NCBI GenBank assembly: GCA_965229095.1
Contig: OZ245855.1
Location: 3,038,001 to 3,102,000 of the forward strand
Direction of reading: 5' to 3'
Length of the DNA: 64,000 bases
Source: Taibaiella sp965229095
Lineage (GTDB): Bacteria > Bacteroidota > Bacteroidia > Chitinophagales > Chitinophagaceae
The notes beneath the pieces were generated by a model. The model ran no database searches. It was not told the DNA's origin and was given only the letters and a program-made list of their open reading frames with translations. This document shows, piece by piece, positions 8,352-17,077 of this stretch (its first letter is position 1; each line of letters starts with the position of its first letter). Made by a program: the position numbers and the translations under genes.

Positions 8352-9971
8352 TTAGTTCGCTACTTCGGCCGTAACCTTTGGCGCTGCCGCCATGATCTCT
8401 TCATTGGCCTGGTCGGCGTACTTGGCAAAGTTCTTTACAAACAAGCCTGCCAGTTCATTGGCTTTCTTATCGTAAGCTTCTTTATCGGCCCAGGTATCCC
8501 TTGGATTCAGTATTTCGGATGGCACACCGGCAACGGCTTGTGGCACCAATACGCCGAAGACGTTATGCGGAACATACTCTGCCTCGTTCAATTCGCCATT
8601 CATAGCCGCAGTGATCATAGCACGGGTATATTTCAGGCTCATACGGCTTCCAGTACCATAAGCACCACCGCTCCAGCCGGTATTGATCAACCATACATTT
8701 ACATCGGAATGCTCTTCCAGTTTCTTACCCAGCAGTTCGGCATATTTAGTAGGATGCAAAGGCAGGAACACACGTCCGAAACAGGCAGAGAAAGTAGTCT
8801 GCGGTTCGGTAACACCTACTTCTGTACCGGCAACTTTAGCGGTATAACCGCTGATGAAATGGTACATAGCCTGTCCCTTGGTCAGTTTGGAGATCGGGGG
8901 CAGGATACCGAAAGCATCACAGGTAAGGAAGAAAATATTTTTAGGATCGCCGCCGAAAGAAGGTTCTTTGGCATTCTCGATATGATCAATAGGATAAGCG
9001 GCACGGGTATTTTCCGTAATGCTGCCGTCAGCGTAATCAACAGTTGTAGTACCATCGATAAACTTGATGTTTTCCAGCAAAGCACCCGGCTTAATGGCTT
9101 TGTAGATCTGCGGCTCTTTTTCAGCGCTCAGGTCGATACATTTGGCATAGCAGCCGCCTTCGAAGTTGAATACGGAACCATCGGCCCAGCCATGCTCATC
9201 GTCGCCGATAAGGGCACGGTTAGGATCGGCGCTCAGCGTGGTTTTACCGGTTCCGCTCAAACCGAAGAATAAGGCTACGTCACCATCTTTGCCTTCGTTG
9301 GCAGAGCAGTGCATGGACAATACTTTATGATCGTGTGGCAATACGAAGTTCAATACACCAAAGATGCCTTTCTTCATTTCACCGGTATAGGCGCTACCAC
9401 CGATCAGGATGATTTTACGGGTAAAGTTGACAATGGTAAAATTGGCCTGACGGGTACCGTCTGTTGCCGGATCGGCCTGGAAACCGGGAGCCTGCAAGAT
9501 AAGCCAATCGGGATTCTGGCTTTCGATCTCGGCTGCTGTAGGACGCAGGAATAAATCGTTGCAGAACAGGTTAGCCCAAGGTGTTTCATTCACTACGCGG
9601 ATGTTCAGGCGATACTTAGGATCGGCGCAAGCGTACGCATCACGCACCCATACTTCTTTTCCTGATAAGTAAGCGCACACTTTGTCGTACAATTTATCAA
9701 AAGCATCCGGTGCAAACGGTATATTCACATCACCCCAATCAGCCGATTGCTCGGTGATGGCATCCTTCACAGTAAATTTGTCTTTAGGGGAACGGCCGGT
9801 AAACTTTCCGGTACTCACACAGAGCGCTCCGGTATCGTTTAATACACCCTGTCCCAATTCAAGCGTTTTTTGCGTAAGCTCTTGCGGAGATAGATTCCAA
9901 TGAGCAGTTGCAACATTTAATCCTATGGCTGCGAGGTTTGCCGAGGAATTTTTAAGGCCGTATTCTTGCAT
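8352..9971 (-). CDS. pckA: Phosphoenolpyruvate carboxykinase (ATP)
   Basis: 539 residues, the normal size for the ATP-dependent enzyme. It converts oxaloacetate and ATP to phosphoenolpyruvate, CO2 and ADP, the first committed step of gluconeogenesis; in many Bacteroidota the reverse direction feeds anaplerosis. Visible motifs: TGRSPKDKF (about residue 58), kinase-1a P-loop GLSGTGKTTL (237-246) and the metal/nucleotide motif LIGDDEHGW (254-262). It is a single-gene transcription unit with its own -7 box 27 bp upstream and a strong terminator. Cytosolic. Confidence 0.97.
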   Translation of the reverse strand: MQEYGLKNSSANLAAIGLNVATAHWNLSPQELTQKTLELGQGVLNDTGALCVSTGKFTGRSPKDKFTVKDAITEQSADWGDVNIPFAPDAFDKLYDKVCAYLSGKEVWVRDAYACADPKYRLNIRVVNETPWANLFCNDLFLRPTAAEIESQNPDWLILQAPGFQADPATDGTRQANFTIVNFTRKIILIGGSAYTGEMKKGIFGVLNFVLPHDHKVLSMHCSANEGKDGDVALFFGLSGTGKTTLSADPNRALIGDDEHGWADGSVFNFEGGCYAKCIDLSAEKEPQIYKAIKPGALLENIKFIDGTTTVDYADGSITENTRAAYPIDHIENAKEPSFGGDPKNIFFLTCDAFGILPPISKLTKGQAMYHFISGYTAKVAGTEVGVTEPQTTFSACFGRVFLPLHPTKYAELLGKKLEEHSDVNVWLINTGWSGGAYGTGSRMSLKYTRAMITAAMNGELNEAEYVPHNVFGVLVPQAVAGVPSEILNPRDTWADKEAYDKKANELAGLFVKNFAKYADQANEEIMAAAPKVTAEVAN

Positions 9972-9997
9972 GTATTTCTTGTTTTAAAAACTGCCTG

Positions 9998-10005
9998 CAA
10001 AATTA
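9998..10005 (-). promoter_or_regulatory. -7 promoter box of pckA
   Basis: TAATTTTG on the minus strand fits the Bacteroidota -7 consensus TAnnTTTG, 26 nt before the pckA ATG. No convincing -33 element is seen. Confidence 0.5.
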
Positions 10006-10240
10006 ATACAAAATCGAATACGGCGTGAATAATTAACGGGGAAAGGTGTGGAAATACTCACCTGTATTTAAGCAACATAAAGCAGATAAAGACGGCCTTC
10101 CCAGGCGATAAAATGATGCTGCGATAAGCGGCGCAAACCATCTTCCGGCAGGATTGTTAAAATAGCTTTATTACCAGCGCCTTAGAACGACGGTATGATT
10201 TATTGCTTACTTTTAAGGCTATTAATGCAATCAACGTTTT

Positions 10241-11653
10241 ATGAAAATATCCTTCCACGGAGCCGCCAGGACCGTTACCGGCTCCAAACATATGATACAC
10301 CTCCATCCAGGCAAGAAAGTGCTGCTCGACTGCGGCATGTTCCAGGGTATGGGCAGAGACACGTTAAGGCTCAACCAGGAATTCGGCTTTGATCCCACAG
10401 ACATCGACTATGTAATTATCTCCCATGCCCACATCGATCATATCGGGCTGTTGCCCAAATTGGTGAAAGAAGGTTATAACGGAAAAATTTACTGCACCAA
10501 AGCTACGGCGGCCCTGGCCGATGTGCTGCTGCGCGACAGCGCCCATATCCAGGAAATGGACGTCAAGTTCGCCAACAAAGTAAAGGCCGGACAGGGGAAA
10601 CCCATCGAAGAGCCTTTGTATACTACGGAAGATGCCATTAAGGTATTCCCTTTGCTGGAAATTGTCGATTACCATGAATGGACGAAGATCGACGACCAGG
10701 TAGAACTGATGTATACCGATGCCGGTCATATTATCGGCAGCGCTTGCGTTCACCTCAAGCTTACAGAAAACGGGAAAACTGTACGGCTTACCTTCAGCGG
10801 CGATATAGGCCGTTATGGCGACGATATTCTTAAATCCCCGGAAACCTTTCCCCAGGCCGATTACATCATTATGGAATCGACCTATGGCGATAAGCTGCAC
10901 CCGCTTACCAAATCGGCCGCCGATCAATTGCTTACCCAGATTGAAGCTACCTGCCTGCATAAGAAGGGGAAGCTCATCATCCCCGCTTTCAGCGTGGGCC
11001 GCACGCAAGAGTTGCTGTACGCGCTTAACCAACTGGAGCTGGAAAACAGGCTGCCCAGGCTCGACTATTTTGTAGACAGCCCAATGTCAGTAGCCACTAC
11101 GGAGGTCGTGAAGAAATTCCCTGAATTGTTCAACACCAAAGTACAGGAAGTATTGAAAAAGGATGAAGACCCTTTTATGTTCGACGGGCTGGTGATGATC
11201 GAAGATGTAGAAGTGTCCAAAGCACTTAACTTCAAAAAAGAACCTTGTGTCATCATCTCCGCTTCGGGTATGGCAGAGGCTGGCAGGGTGAAACATCATA
11301 TTGCCAACAATATCGAGAATCCCAACAACACGATCCTCATTGTAGGCTATTGCGAACCGGAATCGCTGGGCGGCCGCCTGCGGGCCGGTGCTAAAGAGGT
11401 GAGCATATTTGGACAGGAGTACAAGGTGCAGGCCGATGTGGTGGTAATCGAAAGCCTGAGCGCGCATGGCGATTATGAAGACATGAGCCAGTGGCTGGCC
11501 TGCCAGGACCCCAAACAGGTACGCAAATTGTTCCTGGTACACGGTGAATATGAAGTACAACAGAAATTCAGCCAGCGGCTGCAACGGAAGGGTTTCCTGG
11601 ATGTGGAGATCCCCGCCCAGCACCAATCCATAGGGCTTGGTGATCTGAAATAG
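10241..11653 (+). CDS. Beta-CASP metallo-beta-lactamase RNase (CPSF73/YSH1-like)
   Basis: 470 residues. The metallo-beta-lactamase core has HAHIDH at about residues 62-67 and further metal ligands in DAGHIIGSA (about 166) and SGDIGR (about 186). A beta-CASP insert follows (PAFSVGRTQELLYAL, SPMSV, SASGMAEAGRVKHH), then a C-terminal RNA specificity block with HGDY and LVHGE. This combination marks RNA-cleaving nucleases of the KH-less bacterial CPSF73-like type. The RNA target is unknown. It is a single gene closed by a strong terminator and probably cytosolic. Confidence 0.88.
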   Translation: MKISFHGAARTVTGSKHMIHLHPGKKVLLDCGMFQGMGRDTLRLNQEFGFDPTDIDYVIISHAHIDHIGLLPKLVKEGYNGKIYCTKATAALADVLLRDSAHIQEMDVKFANKVKAGQGKPIEEPLYTTEDAIKVFPLLEIVDYHEWTKIDDQVELMYTDAGHIIGSACVHLKLTENGKTVRLTFSGDIGRYGDDILKSPETFPQADYIIMESTYGDKLHPLTKSAADQLLTQIEATCLHKKGKLIIPAFSVGRTQELLYALNQLELENRLPRLDYFVDSPMSVATTEVVKKFPELFNTKVQEVLKKDEDPFMFDGLVMIEDVEVSKALNFKKEPCVIISASGMAEAGRVKHHIANNIENPNNTILIVGYCEPESLGGRLRAGAKEVSIFGQEYKVQADVVVIESLSAHGDYEDMSQWLACQDPKQVRKLFLVHGEYEVQQKFSQRLQRKGFLDVEIPAQHQSIGLGDLK

Positions 11654-11670
11654 CCGGATACGCTAAACAT

Positions 11671-11708
11671 AAAGAGAACGCCGTCCTTGACAGGACGGCG
11701 TTCTCTTT
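11671..11708. terminator. Bidirectional terminator between the beta-CASP RNase gene and rplI
   Basis: AAAGAGAACGCCGTCC and its exact complement form a 16-bp stem around a 6-nt loop. The A-rich left flank and T-rich right flank suit both convergent genes. Confidence 0.92.
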
Positions 11709-11728
11709 ATGTAACAAGAAAAAGTATC

Positions 11729-12175
11729 TTATTCAGGAACTACTTCAAATTCCAACTCTACGATATTTTCTTTACCGAAATCGATCTGAGCTTTGAAAGT
11801 ACCAGCTTCTTTCACATCGTCAACGATGCTGATACGGCGACGGTCAATTTCATAACCTTTCTGCTCGCGGATAGCGCGGGCCAGTTGGATTGCAGTTACG
11901 GAACCAAAAATCTTACCGCTGGTACCGATTTTAGCACCCAGTTTTACAGGAGATGCTTTCAGCACTTCTGAAACTTTAGCGATTTCAGCCATCAGTTTTT
12001 CTTCGCGTTTCTGCAATTGTTTGCGGCGTTCTTCCAGTACCTTTTTGTTGGAGATGCTGGCTTCGATAGCGTACTTCTGAGGGATCAGATAGTTACGGGC
12101 ATAGCCGGGACGCACTTCTACCAGTTCGTGAGCTGCGCCTAAGTTATCTACGTCTTTTATTAATATAACTTCCAT
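11729..12175 (-). CDS. rplI: 50S ribosomal protein L9
   Basis: 148 residues. The N-terminal RNA-binding domain has the L9 signature GxxxxVxxGYARNYLIP (residues about 13-33), then a long central helix (about 45-75) and a C-terminal domain. It binds 23S rRNA near the L1 stalk. It is the last gene of rpsF-rpsR-rplI, 8 bp after rpsR. Confidence 0.97.
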   Translation of the reverse strand: MEVILIKDVDNLGAAHELVEVRPGYARNYLIPQKYAIEASISNKKVLEERRKQLQKREEKLMAEIAKVSEVLKASPVKLGAKIGTSGKIFGSVTAIQLARAIREQKGYEIDRRRISIVDDVKEAGTFKAQIDFGKENIVELEFEVVPE

Positions 12176-12183
12176 TGTTTATT

Positions 12184-12450
12184 TTACTTTAAAAGGTCAG
12201 TAACATAAGGCAGGATAGCCATCTGGCGCGCCTTCTTTACAGCATGTCCCAGTTTGCGCTGGTATTTAAGAGAAGTACCTGTAATACGGCGGGGCAACAT
12301 TTTGCCTTGCTCGTTCAGGAATTTTTTCAGGAACTCAGCATCTTTATAGTCGATATATTTGATGCCCAGTTTCTTAAAACGACAGTATTTTTTCTGGCGT
12401 TTTTCCACCCTGGTGGTGGTCAGGTATTTTATATCGTTAGCTCTTGCCAT
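12184..12450 (-). CDS. rpsR: 30S ribosomal protein S18
   Basis: 88 residues. It contains the S18 core YIDYKDAEFLKKFLNEQGK, RRITGTSLKYQRKL and the final helix KKARQMAILPY. It pairs with S6 on the platform of the small subunit. It is the middle gene of the operon, 20 bp after rpsF. Confidence 0.97.
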   Translation of the reverse strand: MARANDIKYLTTTRVEKRQKKYCRFKKLGIKYIDYKDAEFLKKFLNEQGKMLPRRITGTSLKYQRKLGHAVKKARQMAILPYVTDLLK

Positions 12451-12470
12451 TGTCGATAAAATTAATTGAG

Positions 12471-12848
12471 TTAGGAAACGGTTTCTTCAGCTTTTACTTC
12501 GCTTTTTGCGGGAGCGTTGCGCTTGCGTTCGTTGTAAGCCACTGCGAATTTGTCCAGGTGGGTAACCATGTGACGCATTACAGTTTCGTCGCGGTTCAAC
12601 TGGATCTCCAGTTTAGCGTTCAGGTCGGTAGGAGCTTTGAACTCTACTACCAGGTAGAGACCTGTAGTTTTTTTCTGAATCGGGTAAGCTAAGGATTTCA
12701 ATCCCCAGGCGTTCTCATGAACGATTTCCCCACCGTTTTCCTTAATAAAGGAAGTGAACTTTTTGTGAGCTGCTTTGAATTCATCATCTGCCAAAACAGG
12801 TGTGAAGATCAACATCATCTCGTAGTTCTGTACGTTGTTTGTTGCCAT
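12471..12848 (-). CDS. rpsF: 30S ribosomal protein S6
   Basis: 125 residues from the ATG at 12848. A longer frame exists upstream, but the 19 extra residues are not S6-like. The S6 core is seen in NYEMMLIFTPVL, GLKSLAYPIQKKTTG, YLVVEF and the partner-binding RDETVMRHMV. The C-terminal tail is charged. First gene of rpsF-rpsR-rplI. The transcript has a leader of roughly 90 nt that may carry an autoregulatory fold. Confidence 0.96.
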   Translation of the reverse strand: MATNNVQNYEMMLIFTPVLADDEFKAAHKKFTSFIKENGGEIVHENAWGLKSLAYPIQKKTTGLYLVVEFKAPTDLNAKLEIQLNRDETVMRHMVTHLDKFAVAYNERKRNAPAKSEVKAEETVS

Positions 12849-12872
12849 TATGAAATAATTTTTAAAATGAAC

Positions 12873-12944
12873 CCGTCCAATATCCCAACTGCAACTTGTG
12901 GTCATCTCTTCAAAAAAAGATGGTCGGAACTATTTTTCGGACGG
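12873..12944 (-). promoter_or_regulatory. Candidate structured leader of the rpsF operon
   Basis: In the leader RNA, CCGUCC just after the promoter (12944-12939) can pair with GGACGG (12878-12873), enclosing about 60 nt with a smaller CAUCU/AGAUG hairpin. Leaders that bind the S6:S18 complex are known upstream of rpsF in many bacteria. Whether this one belongs to that class is inference. Confidence 0.35.
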
Positions 12945-12976
12945 CAAAGGTAAGAAGAGGGAATAAATAAACCAAA
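12945..12976 (-). promoter_or_regulatory. Promoter of rpsF-rpsR-rplI (-7 and -33)
   Basis: On the minus strand TTTG (12976-12973) is followed after exactly 20 bp by TACCTTTG (12952-12945). These are the Bacteroidota -33 and -7 elements at their usual spacing, making this one of the two best promoters in the window. Confidence 0.75.
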
Positions 12977-13016
12977 TTTAAAATCTGTTGCCCGGTTTAT
13001 ACATCCTAAAGGAGTA

Positions 13017-13649
13017 TCACCCAATCAGTTTGACCTCTGAAAGAGCAGGAAAAAGATATACATAGCCCGTACCTACTTCTTTACAGCGGAAACGGGTCCG
13101 TAATTTTTCGATTTTCTGGAATACGCGGCCATCGTGGGTTTCGAAATGCTCGTTCAGGGGTACTTCTTCCACCAGGCGCATATATTTTTTCCGGCGGTCA
13201 TGCTTTTTCAGAGCGCGGTACAGGTCGGGATCGCTGCAGGTGGAAGCTTTTATTTTGCCCTGGTACTTTACAAGCGCTTCTTCCACATTATCGGGAAAAA
13301 TGCCTTTGCCCATGTATTTACCCAGCAAAGAGCCGAAAATCGTTTGCCATTCGGTGCCATGGGGCAGTATAGCGCGCCGGTATTGGATATAGGCCAGCAT
13401 ATGGGCCAGCTCGTGCAGGAGAGTGATCAGGAAGCTGTAGGGATTGAGGGAACCATTGATACTGATCCGGTGAGCAGGATATTCCCTGGTAGGCGACCGG
13501 TAATCGCCCAGTATGGTTACCCTGTCGTGGGTGATGGTGAGATGAATGTCGTAATCCCTGAAGAAAGAAGCGACTTTGCGATAAGTGCCTTCCGGTAAAA
13601 ACTGCTCCAACACATGAAAAGGAGCTTCCTGCTTGCCCATACTAATCAA
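13017..13649 (-). CDS. SprT-like zinc metalloprotease domain protein
   Basis: 210 residues. The zinc motif LLHELAH (HExxH at residues 79-83) is followed by a third likely ligand His97 in LPHGTEW. This is the SprT/Spartan arrangement. Eukaryotic SPRTN cleaves DNA-protein crosslinks; the bacterial SprT role is poorly defined. No signal peptide, so cytosolic. Its ATG overlaps the stop of the upstream membrane protein gene by 4 bp (ATGA), which fixes the start and implies translational coupling. Confidence 0.82.
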   Translation of the reverse strand: MISMGKQEAPFHVLEQFLPEGTYRKVASFFRDYDIHLTITHDRVTILGDYRSPTREYPAHRISINGSLNPYSFLITLLHELAHMLAYIQYRRAILPHGTEWQTIFGSLLGKYMGKGIFPDNVEEALVKYQGKIKASTCSDPDLYRALKKHDRRKKYMRLVEEVPLNEHFETHDGRVFQKIEKLRTRFRCKEVGTGYVYLFPALSEVKLIG

Positions 13650-14026
13650 TCATTTTTTCTGGCCATTTTGGAGAGAGGCACTGCTTCTATCGCCGAATAA
13701 ACCACGTACATTCCTAAAAACAAAAATAAAGAAGGCTTATGAACCTGACGGTTATTAACAAAAATATAAATCAGCAAAATAGCGATGCAAATAAAGAATT
13801 TCAGCATGGTTCCCGTCATCTTGGACCGCACAAAAGCATTGGGATTCCCGCTCCTGATGCCCCTTTTGATGATATTGAAGGAAAGCAGGGAAACAAGTGC
13901 AAGGCTTACATTACCAATGATGAGGGAAGGCAGGTCGTACGCAGGATTCTGAGTGTACAGGTAATAGCAAAGCCCCGATAAAATAAGACATACGGTAATG
14001 ACTGTAATAACGAACTTATGCTGCAT
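13646..14026 (-). CDS. Small membrane protein of unknown function
   Basis: 126 residues from the ATG at 14026. A longer TTG frame to 14056 is rejected because that TTG lies inside a -7 promoter box. There are about four hydrophobic segments (near residues 5-22, 32-50, 75-92 and 97-112). I do not recognise the family; the size and four-helix layout resemble small ATP synthase I-like or DUF membrane proteins. It is translationally coupled to the SprT-like protease gene (ATGA overlap), so it may act with it. Confidence 0.6.
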   Translation of the reverse strand: MQHKFVITVITVCLILSGLCYYLYTQNPAYDLPSLIIGNVSLALVSLLSFNIIKRGIRSGNPNAFVRSKMTGTMLKFFICIAILLIYIFVNNRQVHKPSLFLFLGMYVVYSAIEAVPLSKMARKND

Positions 14027-14053
14027 GCGGAACTGAATTTGGGAATGAGTTTT

Positions 14054-14061
14054 CAAAGATA
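14054..14061 (-). promoter_or_regulatory. -7 promoter box of the membrane protein / SprT operon
   Basis: TATCTTTG on the minus strand fits TAnnTTTG. It lies 27 bp before the chosen ATG at 14026 and overlaps the upstream TTG, which argues against the longer frame. Confidence 0.55.
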
Positions 14062-14174
14062 GTCAAGATATGGAAACTGTATTTATTATCTTTTAGTATT
14101 TGAAACAATAAATTTCCTCACCAAAATGCCGCTCTATCCCTATAAAATGCGCACCGGCCCGCTCTTATCATTTT

Positions 14175-14206
14175 TTTGTTCCCATTGAAAAAAGTTTTTA
14201 CCTTTG
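14175..14206 (+). promoter_or_regulatory. Promoter of the L31 gene (-33 and -7)
   Basis: TTTG (14175-14178), then 20 bp, then TACCTTTG (14199-14206): both Bacteroidota elements at standard spacing, about 50 bp before the L31 ATG. Confidence 0.75.
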
Positions 14207-14257
14207 CACACTTATTTCACGCATGATTAGAAACCATGCACAAAAAGATAACAAATA

Positions 14258-14506
14258 ATGAAAAAAGGCATTCATCCTGAAAGTTACAGACTTGTCGCAT
14301 TTAAAGACATGTCTAACGAAGAAGTATTCATCACCCGTTCTACTGCTGCCAGCAGAGAGACCCTGACCGTTGACGGTGTGGAATATCCACTGATCAAAGT
14401 CGAAATTTCCAATACATCACACCCTTTCTATACCGGTAAATCTATGTTTATCGATACAGCAGGCCGTATTGAGAAATTCAAAAAGCGTTACGCGAAAAAA
14501 GACTAA
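14258..14506 (+). CDS. rpmE: 50S ribosomal protein L31, type B
   Basis: 82 residues, starting MKKGIHPESYRLVAF and ending in a basic tail. The type B features are the extended middle (STAASRETLTVDG) and SHPFYTGK. It has no cysteines, so it is the zinc-independent form. Single-gene unit between a good promoter and a strong terminator. Confidence 0.95.
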   Translation: MKKGIHPESYRLVAFKDMSNEEVFITRSTAASRETLTVDGVEYPLIKVEISNTSHPFYTGKSMFIDTAGRIEKFKKRYAKKD

Positions 14507-14520
14507 TTGTTTTCGTTATA

Positions 14521-14556
14521 AAAAAAGTGGCTTTCCCCCGGAAAGCCACTTTTTTT
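14521..14556. terminator. Terminator after L31, usable from both sides
   Basis: GTGGCTTTCC (14527-14536), CCC loop, GGAAAGCCAC (14540-14549), flanked by A6 on the left and T7 on the right. It is 15 bp past the L31 stop and directly before the 52-bp palindrome. Confidence 0.93.
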
Positions 14557-14608
14557 ATTAACCGTATTGTAGCAGCATTGCATGCAATGCTGCTACAATA
14601 CGGTTAAT
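14557..14608. repeat. Perfect 52-bp palindrome
   Basis: Positions 14557-14582 and 14583-14608 are exact reverse complements with no spacer. The centre is GCATTGCATGCAATGC. The right arm covers the stop codon and last bases of the M14 carboxypeptidase gene. It lies back to back with the L31 terminator. Confidence 0.95.
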
Positions 14609-16988
14609 TGCTCACTACAATTTTGATCACAGCCGATACATTTTCTACTGTGGAAACGATCCTGCAGAAATAGAGCCCGCTTTGCAAGGCGCTTACATCC
14701 AGGTGTATCGATTGCTGCCCCGCCTGTAACGCTACCTGTTTCACTACCCTGCCCAGGGGATCGGTAAGTTGTAAATGATAATTGCCCTTCCCGGAAGGCA
14801 AACGGTAATACACATCGGTACTGCCCGAACAGGGATTAGGTACGTTGTAAAGGCCAAAGTCCCTGGACGAATACCCGCTGATGCCTGTTACTGCCGAAGA
14901 AGTGATCTTATATACCGCCATTTCATCAAAGTAGAAGCCGTCCTTTTCCAGTCCGGCATCGGTTTTAAGGGAGAACCGCAGCTTTATCTTCTTTCCGGTA
15001 TAATCCTGCAAGTTGATCTTTTCTTTTACCCAGGTAGCCTGCAAGCCGTCGTAAACGGCAGCCACATCGTCCTGGTTGCCATTGCCGGCGTGCGTGTAGT
15101 TGCCGCAAAGGGGGCTATAAGTGGTCCCGTTTTCGGAAGCCTCCAATACTACATAATCAAATCCTTTTTCCACATCCCATTTGGCATCGAAAGCTACATA
15201 GGCCGCTACGGCATCACTAAGGTCTATATCGCCTTTCGTAGTAATGCGCTGGGTACTGTTGGCGGCATAGTTGCCGTTAGGGCTATCGGTTATGCTGCCT
15301 GTGGGTGTGGTAAACTGGGTAGTACTGATACCCCAGCCGGTAGTTACAAATGAATCCAGCGTATTGCCATTGCTGTAAAAAGCCAGCGTCGGTGTCCCGT
15401 AATAGCGGACAATAGTATCCGTAACGGTATAGCCTGTATTATTCTGCCATTGCAGTACATACTTCACGACATTGTTCGTGCTTACGGTGCTGTTCAGGGT
15501 CAGGGAGATGGAATCGGTATACTGCTGCAGGTGGACAGGATTGGTAAAGGTCTTGGCGCTACCCGCAGTCGCGATGTTAGCAGAGAGCGGTACCAGGGAA
15601 ACGGTGAAGGTACCATTTTCAAGGCCCGTCCGCTTAAAGTCGATGGGAACAAAACTACTCAAAGCCGTGATAAAAGGCGGTGCTGGCGTATGTACTTCGG
15701 CAAAGGCAGTAGCCAGTTTGGCCACATCCATGTTCTGGTCCATCGTTTGCTTGGCGATAGGAATAATACGGGAAGCCGCGGGCCAGAATCCGTCGCTCTG
15801 GTCGCCGGCTTCCGGCGTCATAGCGAATATTTTGGGTTTCGTTGCCTGTTCATCATACATCCAGTCGTCGCTATCGCCATTGGTTACATAGCCTACCGTT
15901 TGATCGCCGGTACCGGTAGCAAAGCCGCTGCATTCGGCCATATCGCCGGCAAACTGCTGGAATATGGCAGAATCGGGCGTTTGCGTCGAAGGGATATGCC
16001 CGTAAGGGTAAATGAGCAGGTTGCTGTAGGTATGTGCATTCAGGGCGATCTTAAATTGGTGCGCATTGCAGAAGTCGCGAATAAGTTGGGTTTCGGGTTC
16101 CGAGAATCCGGCGGTGCCCCGGTACGTATCATCGCTTCCGTTGGGCGAAGAACCTATATTGTCGTAGCCCCAGAAACGGCCGTAGTTACGGTTCAGGTCA
16201 ACTCCGAATGAGCCGCCATTGTTCCTCCTGTTTTTGCGCCACATACCGCCACCGCCGGGACTATTGGTTTGATTATAGACATAACCGTCGGGATTAAGGC
16301 AGGGGATAAAATACATTTCGGTATGATCCACCAGGTATTTGACATGAGCATCCGTGTTGTAGTTTTCCAGCAAATACCACATGTAAAAGATAAGCTGGGA
16401 AAGCGATTCCGGTTCCCTGGCATGATGCAGGGCGGTATAGAGCACCTGCGGCTCTGTTTCGGCAACATTAGGGTTATCGCTTATTTTCACAAAATACAAA
16501 GGCCTACCCTGCAGGGTAGTAGTAGCACCCAGGGATTGTTTTACCGTAATCAGGTTGGGGTATTTGCTTTGCATACTGTCCAGGATATTCAACAGCTCCT
16601 GGTAAGTAAAGAAACCGCCCATACTGCCCAGTTGAAAATTGGCCGGCGTGGGATAGGTCTCGCATTCCGTACACCCTTGGGCGCCGGTCGGTTTTTCGCC
16701 GGCAGCTTCTTTATTCCTTTGCCGGTAGTACGCCCCTACATCTTCGATCTGGATCGTATAGCTCAGTCCAGCGGCTTTCACTTTTTCGATCTCCTTTTCC
16801 GACAGGTCGGAGATAAACCAATGCCCTTTCTTGAAGCTGCCATGGTCTACAGCAATACCCGCCCGGGCAAGCTGGGCAAGCCCTGTGGCGCCGGTATTTA
16901 CTTTTACCCTATGGTATATTTCCGGTTGCTGGGCAAAACTATTCACCGTCAGCGACAGTGCAATAAGGAGGAATAAACAGCGCATCAT
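14604..16988 (-). CDS. Secreted M14 zinc carboxypeptidase with T9SS sorting domain
   Basis: 794 residues. Signal peptide to about residue 20 (VNSFAQQ), then a pro-region to ~115. The M14 catalytic domain has zinc ligands His189 and Glu192 (HHAREPE) and His319 (NAHTYSN), the substrate Arg/Asn block VDLNRNYG and catalytic Glu393 (TPEAGD). After it come a bacterial beta-sandwich region and a carbohydrate-binding-like region. A T9SS type A C-terminal domain (about 715-794) begins near YNVPNPCSG and ends with a GLYFCRI strand. It is exported by Sec, crosses the outer membrane by T9SS and trims C-terminal residues from peptides outside the cell. The gene ends in a perfect palindrome. Confidence 0.93.
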   Translation of the reverse strand: MMRCLFLLIALSLTVNSFAQQPEIYHRVKVNTGATGLAQLARAGIAVDHGSFKKGHWFISDLSEKEIEKVKAAGLSYTIQIEDVGAYYRQRNKEAAGEKPTGAQGCTECETYPTPANFQLGSMGGFFTYQELLNILDSMQSKYPNLITVKQSLGATTTLQGRPLYFVKISDNPNVAETEPQVLYTALHHAREPESLSQLIFYMWYLLENYNTDAHVKYLVDHTEMYFIPCLNPDGYVYNQTNSPGGGGMWRKNRRNNGGSFGVDLNRNYGRFWGYDNIGSSPNGSDDTYRGTAGFSEPETQLIRDFCNAHQFKIALNAHTYSNLLIYPYGHIPSTQTPDSAIFQQFAGDMAECSGFATGTGDQTVGYVTNGDSDDWMYDEQATKPKIFAMTPEAGDQSDGFWPAASRIIPIAKQTMDQNMDVAKLATAFAEVHTPAPPFITALSSFVPIDFKRTGLENGTFTVSLVPLSANIATAGSAKTFTNPVHLQQYTDSISLTLNSTVSTNNVVKYVLQWQNNTGYTVTDTIVRYYGTPTLAFYSNGNTLDSFVTTGWGISTTQFTTPTGSITDSPNGNYAANSTQRITTKGDIDLSDAVAAYVAFDAKWDVEKGFDYVVLEASENGTTYSPLCGNYTHAGNGNQDDVAAVYDGLQATWVKEKINLQDYTGKKIKLRFSLKTDAGLEKDGFYFDEMAVYKITSSAVTGISGYSSRDFGLYNVPNPCSGSTDVYYRLPSGKGNYHLQLTDPLGRVVKQVALQAGQQSIHLDVSALQSGLYFCRIVSTVENVSAVIKIVVSN

Positions 16989-17077
16989 ACAAACGTTATT
17001 GTCCTTTAAGCACTAGCAAAAAAGGACATGTGAAAAAAACAAGGACAAAAAGAGCAAGACAAAATACCATAATTTTG

